Shown: positions 1 through 6,664 of the stretch, piece after piece | Layout: each line of letters opens with the position of its first letter | How positions within the stretch are numbered: the first letter of the stretch is position 1 | Source of the DNA: an uncultured Synechococcus sp. | GTDB lineage: Bacteria > Cyanobacteriota > Cyanobacteriia > PCC-6307 > Cyanobiaceae | Length of the DNA stretch: 10,202 nt | Direction: 5' to 3' | Assembly: GCA_937975655.1 (NCBI GenBank) | Contig: CALJTZ010000203.1 | Location: 1-10,202, forward strand | Notes under the pieces: model-generated | What the model was told of the DNA's origin: nothing | The model's input: only the letters and a program-made list of their open reading frames with translations | Database searches by the model: none | Made by a program: the position numbers and the translations under genes

Positions 1-428
1 AGGACGTCCTCAGCCTGGGCAAGGACGGCGATCTGGTGGATGTGGCCCCTGGCTACGCCCGCAACTTCCTGCTGCCCCAGGGCAAGGCTGTTCCGGTGAC
101 TCCCGCCGTGATGCGCCAGGTGGAGCACCGCCGCGCCAAGGAAGCTGAGCGCCAGGCTGCCCTCAAGGCCGAGGCCGTGGCCTTCCGCACCGCCCTGGAC
201 ACCATCGGCCGCTTCACGGTGAAGAAGCAGACCGGCGGCGACGACGTGCTGTTCGGCACCGTGACCAACGGCGACGTGGCCGAGGCCATCGAATCCGCCA
301 CCAAGAAGGAAGTGGATCGCCGCGACATCATCGTTCCCGAAATCCACCGCACCGGCAACTACAAGGTGCAGGTGAAGCTGCACTCCGAAGTCACCGCTGA
401 GATCAACCTGGAAGTGGTGAGCCACTGA
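1..428 (+). CDS. rplI: 50S ribosomal protein L9, 5'-truncated by window edge
   Basis: This is ribosomal protein L9, which binds 23S rRNA near the base of the L1 stalk and supports reading-frame maintenance. The frame is open from base 3 (bases 1-2 end a split codon), so about 141 residues are visible of the roughly 150 usual for the family. The L9 N-domain signature is clear near the edge: DVLSLGKDGDLVDVAPGYAR, then NFLLPQGKAV. The long connecting helix (EHRRAKEAERQAALKAEA) follows, and then the C-domain with the LFGTVTNGDVAEAI motif and the terminal KVQVKLHSEV strand region. The ATG at 36 is internal to the protein and is not the start. The gene ends at a TGA, and a strong intrinsic terminator lies about 90 nt downstream. 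It precedes dnaB; rplI next to dnaB is a common bacterial arrangement. Confidence 0.97.
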   Translation, partial: DVLSLGKDGDLVDVAPGYARNFLLPQGKAVPVTPAVMRQVEHRRAKEAERQAALKAEAVAFRTALDTIGRFTVKKQTGGDDVLFGTVTNGDVAEAIESATKKEVDRRDIIVPEIHRTGNYKVQVKLHSEVTAEINLEVVSH

Positions 429-478
429 GCGCACCCGACCTCAGCGTCAGCCCACTCCCCCAGCTGATCCCCGGGGGC

Positions 479-506
479 TTGAGCACCTGCCTGGTCGCCC
501 CAGAAT
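479..506 (+). promoter_or_regulatory. possible sigma70-like promoter upstream of the terminator hairpin
   Basis: TTGAGC at 479-484 matches four of six bases of the -35 consensus. CAGAAT at 501-506 matches four of six bases of the -10 consensus, with a 16-nt spacer. Transcription would begin near 513, just before the terminator hairpin, and lead into dnaB. The match is weak in GC-rich DNA. It is proposed mainly because the space between the terminator and the dnaB start is too short to hold a promoter. Confidence 0.22.
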
Positions 507-516
507 GACAGCCCCC

Positions 517-553
517 ATGCCGTCAGGCCCCTTGGGTCTGGCGGCGTTTTGTT
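517..553 (+). terminator. Rho-independent terminator after rplI
   Basis: The arms GCCGTCAGGCCC (519-530) and GGGTCTGGCGGC (534-545) pair over 12 positions, with two G-U wobbles and a CTT loop. Two further pairs (A517-T547 and T518-G546) extend the stem, and TTTTGTT follows. This is a textbook intrinsic terminator on the plus strand. It most simply ends the rplI transcript. It sits only 35 nt before the dnaB ATG, so any dnaB transcript starting upstream must read through it. Confidence 0.85.
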
Positions 554-587
554 GGATCCCTCCGCATCCCGAGCAGCCCAGCCCACC

Positions 588-2006
588 ATGGTGAGCGTTC
601 CCCTGGCCAATTCAGATGAAAGCCGGGGGCGCCTGGGTAACCGGGGCCGCCAGCGGGAGGAGGCGAACTTCGAGGCCCTGCCCGATTCGGTGCCGCCCCA
701 GAACCTGGAGGCCGAAGAGGCCGTGCTGGGCGGCATCCTGCTCGACCCGGATGCCATCGGCCGCGTGGCCGATGTGCTGCGACCGGAGGCCTTCTATCTC
801 AGTGCCCACCGGGAGATTTACCGCACCGCCCTGATGCTGCACAGCCAGGGCAAACCCACCGACCTCACCGCCATGACCGCCTGGCTGGCGGATACCGGCG
901 CCCTGGAGAAGGTGGGCGGCAGCAACCGGCTGGTGGAACTGGTGGAGCGCACCCTCTCCACCGCCTCCATCGACCAGGTGGCCCGCCTGGTGATGGACAA
1001 ATTCCTGCGCCGCCAGCTGATCCGCTCCGGCAACGAAGTGATCCAACTGGGCTTCGACCAGAGCAAGCCCATGGAGCAGGTGCTCGATGAGGCCGAGGCC
1101 AAGATCTTCGCCATCAGCCAGGAAAAACCCAGCACTGGCCTCACCCCCACGGCGGAAATCCTCACCGCCACCTTCAACGAGATCGAGAGCCGCTCCCTGG
1201 GCACGGCGGTGGCCGGCATCCCGGTGAACTTCTACGACCTGGACGCCATGACCCAGGGTCTGCAGCGTAGCGACCTGATCATCGTGGCCGGCCGCCCCGC
1301 CATGGGCAAAACCGCCATCACCCTGAACCTGGCCAAGAACGTGGCCCAGTTGCACAACCTGCCGGTGTGCGTGTTCAGCCTGGAGATGAGCAAAGAACAG
1401 CTCACCTACCGCCTGCTGGCCATGGAGGTGGGCATCGAGAGCGGTCGGCTGCGCACCGGCCGGCTCAACCCGGAGGAGTGGCCACTGCTGGGCCAGGGCA
1501 TCAGCACCCTGGGCCAGATGCCCATCTACATCGACGACAAGCCCAATTCAGGCGTGCTGGAGATGCGCTCGCTGTGCCGGCGGCTGATGGCCGAAAGCGG
1601 CAAGGAACTGGGGCTGATCGTGATCGACTACCTGCAGTTGATGGAGGGGTCGGGCTCCGACAACCGGGTGCAAGAGCTCTCCCGCATCACCCGGGGCCTC
1701 AAACAGATGGCCCGCGAACTCAACGTGCCGGTGGTGGCCCTCTCCCAGCTCAGCCGTGGCGTGGAGGCCCGCACCAACAAGCGCCCGATGCTCTCAGACC
1801 TGCGGGAATCCGGCTCGATCGAGCAGGACGCCGACCTGGTGCTGATGATCTACCGCGACGAGTACTACAACCCCGACACCCCGGACCGGGGCATCACCGA
1901 GGTGATCCTCACCAAGCACCGCAACGGCCCCGTGGGCACCGTGAAACTGCTGTTTGAACCCCAGTACACCCGCTTCCGCAACCTGGCAGCACCGGGTGGG
2001 CTCTGA
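588..2006 (+). CDS. dnaB: replicative DNA helicase DnaB
   Basis: This is the hexameric 5'-3' helicase that unwinds DNA at the replication fork and recruits primase. The start is set at ATG 588 (472 aa). The same frame is open back to TTG codons at 549 and 552, but those fall in the T-tract of the terminator. The N-terminal DnaB domain begins around PPQNLEAEEAVLGGILLD (residues 37-53). The RecA-like domain follows, with Walker A GRPAMGKT (235-242), the catalytic Glu of SLEM (Glu266), Walker B LIVIDYLQL (343-351, Asp347), the SQLSRGVE segment (386-393), and a likely arginine finger in KHRNGP (Arg445). Length is normal for the family. Many cyanobacterial DnaB proteins carry inteins, but here the Walker A and SQLSR regions are uninterrupted. 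The next gene, mnmG, follows after 50 nt. Confidence 0.97.
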   Translation: MVSVPLANSDESRGRLGNRGRQREEANFEALPDSVPPQNLEAEEAVLGGILLDPDAIGRVADVLRPEAFYLSAHREIYRTALMLHSQGKPTDLTAMTAWLADTGALEKVGGSNRLVELVERTLSTASIDQVARLVMDKFLRRQLIRSGNEVIQLGFDQSKPMEQVLDEAEAKIFAISQEKPSTGLTPTAEILTATFNEIESRSLGTAVAGIPVNFYDLDAMTQGLQRSDLIIVAGRPAMGKTAITLNLAKNVAQLHNLPVCVFSLEMSKEQLTYRLLAMEVGIESGRLRTGRLNPEEWPLLGQGISTLGQMPIYIDDKPNSGVLEMRSLCRRLMAESGKELGLIVIDYLQLMEGSGSDNRVQELSRITRGLKQMARELNVPVVALSQLSRGVEARTNKRPMLSDLRESGSIEQDADLVLMIYRDEYYNPDTPDRGITEVILTKHRNGPVGTVKLLFEPQYTRFRNLAAPGGL

Positions 2007-2056
2007 TCAGGCCTGGCCACCAGCACCCTCCAGGGGCTGGGCCATACATTGAAGCC

Positions 2057-3991
2057 ATGGCCTTCACCGCTCCCCCCACCGAATCCTTTGATGTGATCGT
2101 GGTGGGCGGCGGCCATGCCGGCTGCGAGGCCGCCATCACCGCGGCGCGACTGGGGCTGAACACCGCCCTGTTTTCCCTCAACCTGGATCGGATCGCCTGG
2201 CAGCCCTGCAACCCAGCGGTGGGCGGACCAGCCAAGAGCCAGCTGGTGCATGAGGTGGATGCCCTCGGCGGCGTGATCGGCCGCCTGGCCGATGCCACGG
2301 CCCTGCAGAAACGGGTGCTGAATGCCAGCCGCGGCCCGGCCGTGTGGGCCCTGCGCGCCCAAACCGACAAGCGCCAGTACGCCCGCCAGATGCTGCAGCT
2401 GCTGCAGCACAGCCCCAACCTGGCCCTACGCGAGGCCATGGTGACGGGACTGGAGGTGGAGGGGGCAGCAGACGGTGGCAGCCGGATCACCGGCGTGCGG
2501 ACCTATTTCGGCAGCGTCTACGCCGCGCCGGCCGTGATCCTCACCACGGGCACCTTCCTGGGGGGCCAGATCTGGGTGGGCAGCCAATCGATGCCGGCCG
2601 GCCGCGCCGGCGAGCAGCCCGCCGAGGGACTCACCGAGGCCCTGGAGGCCCTTGGGTTCAGCATGGGCCGGCTCAAAACCGGCACCCCCGCCCGGGTGGA
2701 TCGCCGCAGCGTGGCCCTCGACCAGCTGGAGGAGCAGCCCAGCGATGCCGCCGATCGCTTCTTCTCCTTTGATCCGGCGGCCTGGGTGAGCGATGCGCAG
2801 ATGAGCTGCCACATCACCCGCACCACGGCGGCCACCCACCAACTCATCCGCGACAACCTGCACCTCACGCCGATCTATGGCGGCTTTATCGACAGCAAGG
2901 GCCCCCGCTATTGCCCCTCGATCGAAGACAAGATCGTGCGTTTCGCCGATAAGGAAAGCCACCAGATCTTCCTGGAGCCGGAGGGCCGGGACACCCCCGA
3001 GCTCTACATCCAGGGCTTCTCCACCGGCCTGCCGGAACGGCTGCAGCTGGAGCTGCTGCGCACCCTGCCGGGGCTGGAGCACTGCGTGATGCTGCGGCCC
3101 GCCTACGCGGTGGACTACGACTACCTGCCCGCCACCCAGCTCAAGCCATCGCTGGAAACCAAACGGGTGCAAGGCCTGTTCAGCGCCGGCCAGCTCAACG
3201 GCACCACCGGCTACGAGGAGGCCGCCGCCCAGGGGCTGGTGGCCGGCCTCAACGCCGCCCGGCAGGTGCGCGGCCAGTCCGCGGTGCACTTCCCCCGCGA
3301 GGGCAGCTACATCGGCACGATGATCGACGACCTGATCACCAAGGACCTACGCGAGCCCTACCGCGTACTCACCAGCCGCAGTGAATACCGGCTGGTGCTG
3401 CGGGGCGACAACGCCGACCGTCGCCTCACCCCCCTGGGCCGCGACCTGGGTCTGATTGATGACCGCCGCTGGGACCTCTACACCCGCAAGCAGGAGGCGA
3501 TCGAGGCCGAGAAGCACCGGCTCGAAACGGTGCGTCTCAAGGGCAGCGACCCTGCGGCCCCAGCGGTGGAGGCCGCCACCAGCGCGCCCATCAAGGGCTC
3601 CATCACCCTGGCCGACCTGCTGCGGCGCCCCGGCTTCCACAGCACCGACCTGGTGCAGCACGGCCTGGCCGACGCCCAGCTCCCCCAGGACGTGCGCGAG
3701 GGGGCCGAGATCGACATCAAATACAGCGGCTACCTGGCGCGCCAGCAGCAGCAGATCAACCAGGTGAAAAAGCAGGAGCACCGCCCCATCCCCGCGGGCG
3801 TCCCCTACGCCAGCATCGGCACCCTCTCCAAGGAGGCCCGCGAAAAGCTGGCGGCAGTGCAGCCCCACAGCCTGGGCCAGGCCTCGCGCATCCCCGGGGT
3901 CAGCCCCGCCGACATCACCGCCCTGATGCTGTGGCTGGAGCTGGAGGCGCGCCGCCAGCAGCCCCTCGTCAACACCGCAGGCGAGCGATAG
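2057..3991 (+). CDS. mnmG: tRNA uridine-5-carboxymethylaminomethyl modification enzyme MnmG (GidA)
   Basis: MnmG works with the GTPase MnmE to install the carboxymethylaminomethyl group on wobble uridine 34 of certain tRNAs, using FAD, NADH and a folate one-carbon donor. The 644-aa length is close to the family norm. The Rossmann FAD motif VVGGGHAGCEAA is at residues 15-26. The family signature NPAVGGPAKSQLVHEVDALG follows, and then SRGPAVWALRAQTDK. The conserved cysteine in GPRYCPSIEDK is residue 286. The second family signature, LTSRSEYRLVLRGDNAD, precedes the C-terminal helical domain that binds MnmE and tRNA, which ends in the IPAGVPYASIGTLSKEAREKL region. ATG 2057 is the natural start. 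There is no obvious Shine-Dalgarno sequence, as is often the case in cyanobacteria. The 50-nt gap after dnaB holds a small imperfect hairpin but no T-tract, so co-transcription with dnaB is plausible. Confidence 0.98.
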   Translation: MAFTAPPTESFDVIVVGGGHAGCEAAITAARLGLNTALFSLNLDRIAWQPCNPAVGGPAKSQLVHEVDALGGVIGRLADATALQKRVLNASRGPAVWALRAQTDKRQYARQMLQLLQHSPNLALREAMVTGLEVEGAADGGSRITGVRTYFGSVYAAPAVILTTGTFLGGQIWVGSQSMPAGRAGEQPAEGLTEALEALGFSMGRLKTGTPARVDRRSVALDQLEEQPSDAADRFFSFDPAAWVSDAQMSCHITRTTAATHQLIRDNLHLTPIYGGFIDSKGPRYCPSIEDKIVRFADKESHQIFLEPEGRDTPELYIQGFSTGLPERLQLELLRTLPGLEHCVMLRPAYAVDYDYLPATQLKPSLETKRVQGLFSAGQLNGTTGYEEAAAQGLVAGLNAARQVRGQSAVHFPREGSYIGTMIDDLITKDLREPYRVLTSRSEYRLVLRGDNADRRLTPLGRDLGLIDDRRWDLYTRKQEAIEAEKHRLETVRLKGSDPAAPAVEAATSAPIKGSITLADLLRRPGFHSTDLVQHGLADAQLPQDVREGAEIDIKYSGYLARQQQQINQVKKQEHRPIPAGVPYASIGTLSKEAREKLAAVQPHSLGQASRIPGVSPADITALMLWLELEARRQQPLVNTAGER

Positions 3992-4030
3992 GGTGCGCCC
4001 ACGCCGTTCCCCAATGCCCACACGCCGCTC

Positions 4031-4837
4031 GTGACCTCCGGCCGCTCGCCCAGCCCCTCACGCGCTCTCTGGGAGTTGAAGGCCGAACAGGTGATGGACC
4101 GGGTGTTCAGCAACGCCCTCGGCATACCGGCCCAGGCCGCTCCCGCCGACACCATCGAGGTGGAGGTGCGCGAGGAGACAAGCGCAGCCGCAGGCCCCTC
4201 CGGCAGCTGGACCCGCTGGTGGAGCGACAACAAGGCACACCAGCCCAAGCTGCTGCTGGCTGCCGCCGCCGGCTCCATCCTGCTGATCACCGGCGGCACC
4301 TCCTTTGCCCTCTGGCGCGGCTGGACCCAGGCCAACCTGGATCTGCGCCAGGAGCGAACCCTGCGGCTGCTGGAGGGCATCCGGGGGCTGGGCAGCGCAG
4401 CAGCCCCCGCCGCCACGGCGCCAACCACCACCAACGCGGATGCCGGCCTGCCACCGCCGCCACCACCCAGTGAGCCCTGGATCGAGGAGCTCAGCCAGCT
4501 GCCCGCAGGGGAGTCGCCAGGTGGCGCGCCACCCCTGAGGGTGCCCGTGAGCGGCACCCTCAATGCCTCAGCTCCGCCGGCCACCGCCAGCGCAGCCAGC
4601 AGCAGCGGTGGGGCCGCTGCTGCCGGTGGGGGAAGCCTGCCGGAATTGCTGGGGGTGGTGCAGATTCCCGGCAAACCCGGGTCGGCGATCTTCCAGGTGG
4701 GAGGCAGCTCCACCAATGCCCTGGTGGGCGAAGGCATCGGCAGCAGCGGCTGGCGCCTGCAATCCGCCTCCGGGGATTCGGCCGTGATCGAACGCGCTGG
4801 GGTCACCCGACGCATCAGCATCAGCAGTGGCTTCTGA
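4031..4837 (+). CDS. single-pass membrane protein with GspC/PilP-like C-terminal domain (hypothetical)
   Basis: I do not recognise a named gene. The 268-aa frame starts at GTG 4031, 39 nt after mnmG; ATG 4094 is a later alternative. A cytoplasmic segment of about 70 residues opens with SRALWELKAEQVMDRVFSNALGIPAQ. One transmembrane helix follows at about residues 73-95 (KLLLAAAAGSILLITGGTSF). Next come a heptad-like stretch and a long Pro/Ala/Ser/Gly-rich linker (about 115-200, with a run of proline). A compact C-terminal domain of about 67 residues begins at SLPELLGVVQIPGKPGSAIF and includes VGEGIGSSGWRL and AVIERAGVTRR. This layout (short cytoplasmic part, one helix, proline-rich linker, small beta-rich domain built on L-x-GV, G-GW and VIER-G-R) resembles GspC and PilP, the periplasmic links of type II secretion and type IV pilus machines. 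The resemblance is judged by eye and is an inference. The chorismate lyase gene follows after 15 nt. Confidence 0.8.
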   Translation: MTSGRSPSPSRALWELKAEQVMDRVFSNALGIPAQAAPADTIEVEVREETSAAAGPSGSWTRWWSDNKAHQPKLLLAAAAGSILLITGGTSFALWRGWTQANLDLRQERTLRLLEGIRGLGSAAAPAATAPTTTNADAGLPPPPPPSEPWIEELSQLPAGESPGGAPPLRVPVSGTLNASAPPATASAASSSGGAAAAGGGSLPELLGVVQIPGKPGSAIFQVGGSSTNALVGEGIGSSGWRLQSASGDSAVIERAGVTRRISISSGF

Positions 4838-4852
4838 GCTGGAACCTTCGCC

Positions 4853-5488
4853 ATGGGCGCAACCCCCACGCCGCCAGGGCCGCTGTGGCCATCGCCGCGG
4901 CCGCTGTGGCAGGCGTCCTATGCCGATGTGGCCAACGCCCAGAGCGGCCGGGACCTGACCGGCCCCTGGCGCTTGCTGTTGCTGGGCGATGGCAGCCCCA
5001 CCCGCCATCTGCAATCCCTCACCGGACTGCCGGTGGAGGTGGAGGTGATCGCCATGACCGCCGACGCCAACCCCTGCGCTGAAGCCCCCGCCGAAGTGAC
5101 GGAACTCAAGGCGCCGCTGCTGCGCCGCCAGGTGTGGCTGCGCTGCGGTGAGCAAACCCTGGCCTGGGCAGAGAGCTGGTGGAACCAGGGCGCGGCGGCG
5201 GAGCACCTGCAGCAGCGCAACCAGCCCATCTGGAAAAGCCTCATGGCCGAGCGCGCTGAGCTCTATCGGGAGGTGGATGGTCTGGCCCTGGTGGAGGCCC
5301 CGTGGCTCGCCGCAGGCCTGGGCAGCACTGGCCCCTTCTGGAGCCGCCACTACCGCTTCTTCCACCAGGGCCGTGCACTCACGGTGATCCGGGAGGTGTT
5401 TTCACCGGCCCTGGAGCACTGGCTGGGCCCCGCCGAATCGCGCACCCCAGGCCACACCAATCGTCATGACGATTTGCAAAGACTGTAA
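4853..5488 (+). CDS. chorismate pyruvate-lyase family protein (Ycf21/DUF98 type)
   Basis: The predicted reaction is removal of pyruvate from chorismate to give 4-hydroxybenzoate, the ring precursor of plastoquinone in cyanobacteria. The protein is 211 aa, a usual length for the family, and it is predicted to be soluble. Family features are LLLLGDGSPTRHLQSLTG (41-58), RRQVWLRCG (91-99), the aromatic AESWW (106-110), NQPIWKSLMAERAELYREVDG (123-143), and WSRHYRFF followed by TVIREVFSP (163-185). By comparison with E. coli UbiC, an arginine in the RRQVWL segment and Glu181 in IREVFSP are the likely substrate-binding and catalytic residues; that equivalence is inferred without an alignment. The ATG at 4853 is well placed, 15 nt after the preceding gene, suggesting one transcript with the mnmG-side genes. 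Confidence 0.88.
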   Translation: MGATPTPPGPLWPSPRPLWQASYADVANAQSGRDLTGPWRLLLLGDGSPTRHLQSLTGLPVEVEVIAMTADANPCAEAPAEVTELKAPLLRRQVWLRCGEQTLAWAESWWNQGAAAEHLQQRNQPIWKSLMAERAELYREVDGLALVEAPWLAAGLGSTGPFWSRHYRFFHQGRALTVIREVFSPALEHWLGPAESRTPGHTNRHDDLQRL

Positions 5489-5569
5489 CGACCGCCTGCA
5501 GTTGTGGCTTGACACCTTGCGCGCTTGTGTGCTGCGCCCAGCATGGAGGGCATCCGATCCTGTGATGCC

Positions 5570-6079
5570 ATGGAGGCCACCTCCGCGATCTGGCTCAGCC
5601 TCACCGATCTGGGACGCCTTTACGGCATCTCCGCTGTGCACTGCGGCCGCCTGCTCAGCCAGGCCGGGCTCCGGGCCCGTGATGGGCAACCCAGCCAGCG
5701 CGCCCTACAGCAGGGCCAGGCCTTCGTGCGACATCCCCAGCACAGCCATCGCCATGCCCTCTGGAACCGGGAAGGCTGCCGCCCCAGCCTCGAGGCCAGC
5801 GGCCTGCGCCCTGTGCACCAGGCCACGCTGATCCAGCAATGGGCCGACCTGCTCGCCGCCCTCAGCGAGGGCTCCCCCTCCATCAGCACCTCGGCGGCCC
5901 AGATGGCTGAGGAACTGCCCGGCGACCTGGTGGAGCCGGTGAATCAACAGCTGCGGGAGCTGGGCTGTGGTTTTCAGGTGCAGGGCCGCCAGCGGCGGAC
6001 CCCGCGTTCAATCGAACCGACGCCGGCTCGAGCGGGGCACCGCACGGCCGCCCGAGCGGGGCTGATCGGCCAGGGGTGA
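5570..6079 (+). CDS. conserved hypothetical protein with possible winged-helix N-terminus
   Basis: I do not recognise a named family. The start is placed at ATG 5570 (169 aa, beginning MEATSAIWLSLTDLG). In-frame alternatives are ATG 5543 and TTG 5525. The N-terminal half reads like a small winged-helix unit. SLTDLGRLYGISAVHCGRLL (10-29) looks like a helix-turn-helix that senses helix packing around an LG-x-x-x-GIS core. A turn follows (QAGLRARDGQPS), then a basic/aromatic stretch ending HALWNREG (62-69). This pattern recalls the KilAC-type domain of phage antirepressors, but the rest of the context is not phage-like. The middle is helical (LIQQWADLLAALSEG, PGDLVEPVNQQLRELG), which could support oligomerisation. 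The last 20 or so residues are Arg/Ala-rich and overlap the minus-strand gene at 6008-6532 by 72 bp. Functional assignment is open. Confidence 0.7.
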   Translation: MEATSAIWLSLTDLGRLYGISAVHCGRLLSQAGLRARDGQPSQRALQQGQAFVRHPQHSHRHALWNREGCRPSLEASGLRPVHQATLIQQWADLLAALSEGSPSISTSAAQMAEELPGDLVEPVNQQLRELGCGFQVQGRQRRTPRSIEPTPARAGHRTAARAGLIGQG

Positions 6080-6532
6080 AGGGGCTACAGGCTGGCGCTG
6101 CCAGCGGCTGACGCTGAAGGCATCATCCTCCGGCCAATCGCCGGGGGCAGCTGGCGGGGTCGCGGCGGACAGTTGCGGGGTGGCGCGGCGGGAAATCGCC
6201 TCCAGGGGCCGGCGCCCCTGCGACTTCGGAGCGACGGGGGCGGCCTGCGGGGCTGGAGGCTCAGCCCGACGGGGGGCCGGCTGCTCCCAGGGCTCGCGCC
6301 AGTCGTCGTCCTCCTCCAGCAGCCAGTCGAGCTTGTTCTCCACCCAGCGGCCCAGGCCATCCAGGCTCGGGCGACCTGCGGCACGGCCCGCGGCTCCCCG
6401 AGCCCCAGGACGCGAGCCCGGGCGAGCCCCGGACACGCCGTCCACCAGCTGGCGTCCTGCCGACATCCACTGATCGAGTCGATCCTCGAGGCGTGGGTCG
6501 CCGCGACGGGGCATACGGGGTTGATCCACCAT
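6008..6532 (-). CDS. hypothetical, mostly disordered protein with acidic/aromatic core
   Basis: The product is 174 aa from an ATG at 6532, with no named family. It opens MPRRGDPRLEDRLDQWMSAGRQLVDGVSG, probably an amphipathic helix. An Arg/Gly/Ala-rich spacer (about 34-55) follows. Next is the best conserved-looking core, LDGLGRWVENKLDWLLEEDDDWREPW (58-82), rich in Trp and Asp/Glu. Then come a proline-rich linker, the short motif RRPLEAISRR (107-116), a further linker, and a tail with DAFSVSRWQR (137-146) and an Arg-rich end. Short motifs separated by low-complexity linkers suggest a scaffold or adaptor that binds partners through peptide motifs; this is inference. It lies downstream of the sprT-like and 33-aa genes on the same strand, 20 nt after the latter. 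Its 3' end overlaps the convergent gene ending at 6079. Confidence 0.75.
   Translation of the reverse strand: MVDQPRMPRRGDPRLEDRLDQWMSAGRQLVDGVSGARPGSRPGARGAAGRAAGRPSLDGLGRWVENKLDWLLEEDDDWREPWEQPAPRRAEPPAPQAAPVAPKSQGRRPLEAISRRATPQLSAATPPAAPGDWPEDDAFSVSRWQRQPVAPSPLADQPRSGGRAVPRSSRRRFD
6029..6062 (+). repeat. 10-bp direct repeat CGAGCGGGGC within the convergent overlap
   Basis: CGAGCGGGGC occurs at 6029-6038 and again at 6053-6062. The copies are offset by 24 bp, which is eight codons, so the duplication keeps frame on both strands. On the minus strand it encodes the two PRS segments of the disordered tail. It looks like a small in-frame duplication. Confidence 0.5.
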
Positions 6533-6552
6533 GGCCGCAGGCTAGGGACTGC

Positions 6553-6654
6553 TCAGCGCTCGAGGCGACGGGCCCGTAACCAGCGATCACGCCCCATCCC
6601 CAGCACGGCGATCCCCACGCCGCTGAACTGCAGGACCCAGAGAAACGTGGCCAT
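6553..6654 (-). CDS. 33-aa putative membrane microprotein
   Basis: A short frame of 33 codons starts at the ATG complementary to 6652-6654 and ends in TGA. It fills the gap between the sprT-like gene (10 nt upstream) and the 174-aa gene (20 nt downstream), in the same direction. The first 20 residues (MATFLWVLQFSGVGIAVLGM) are hydrophobic enough for one short membrane-spanning helix. The rest (GRDRWLRARRLER) is strongly basic, as expected for a cytoplasmic tail under the positive-inside rule. There is no clear Shine-Dalgarno sequence. Tight spacing, orientation and composition support a real small gene. The lack of any comparative evidence here keeps confidence moderate. Confidence 0.55.
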   Translation of the reverse strand: MATFLWVLQFSGVGIAVLGMGRDRWLRARRLER

Positions 6655-6664
6655 GGGCCGCAAC

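Noticed and set aside
1290..1770. Possible DnaB intein, common in cyanobacteria
   Set aside because: The Walker A (GRPAMGKT) through SQLSR region is continuous and the protein has normal length, so no intein is present.
2020..2046. Imperfect hairpin in the dnaB-mnmG gap (CCAGC/GCTGG with CCC/GGG)
   Set aside because: The stem is short with a bulge and no T-tract follows, so it is not called as a terminator.
3805..4869. 354-codon minus-strand frame
   Set aside because: Ser/Ala/Gly/Pro-rich shadow of the end of mnmG and the 268-aa membrane protein; no domain is visible.
5509..5514. Perfect TTGACA -35 element ahead of the 169-aa gene
   Set aside because: No acceptable -10 hexamer is found 15-19 nt downstream (the region is GTGCTGCGCCCAGC), so a promoter is not supported.
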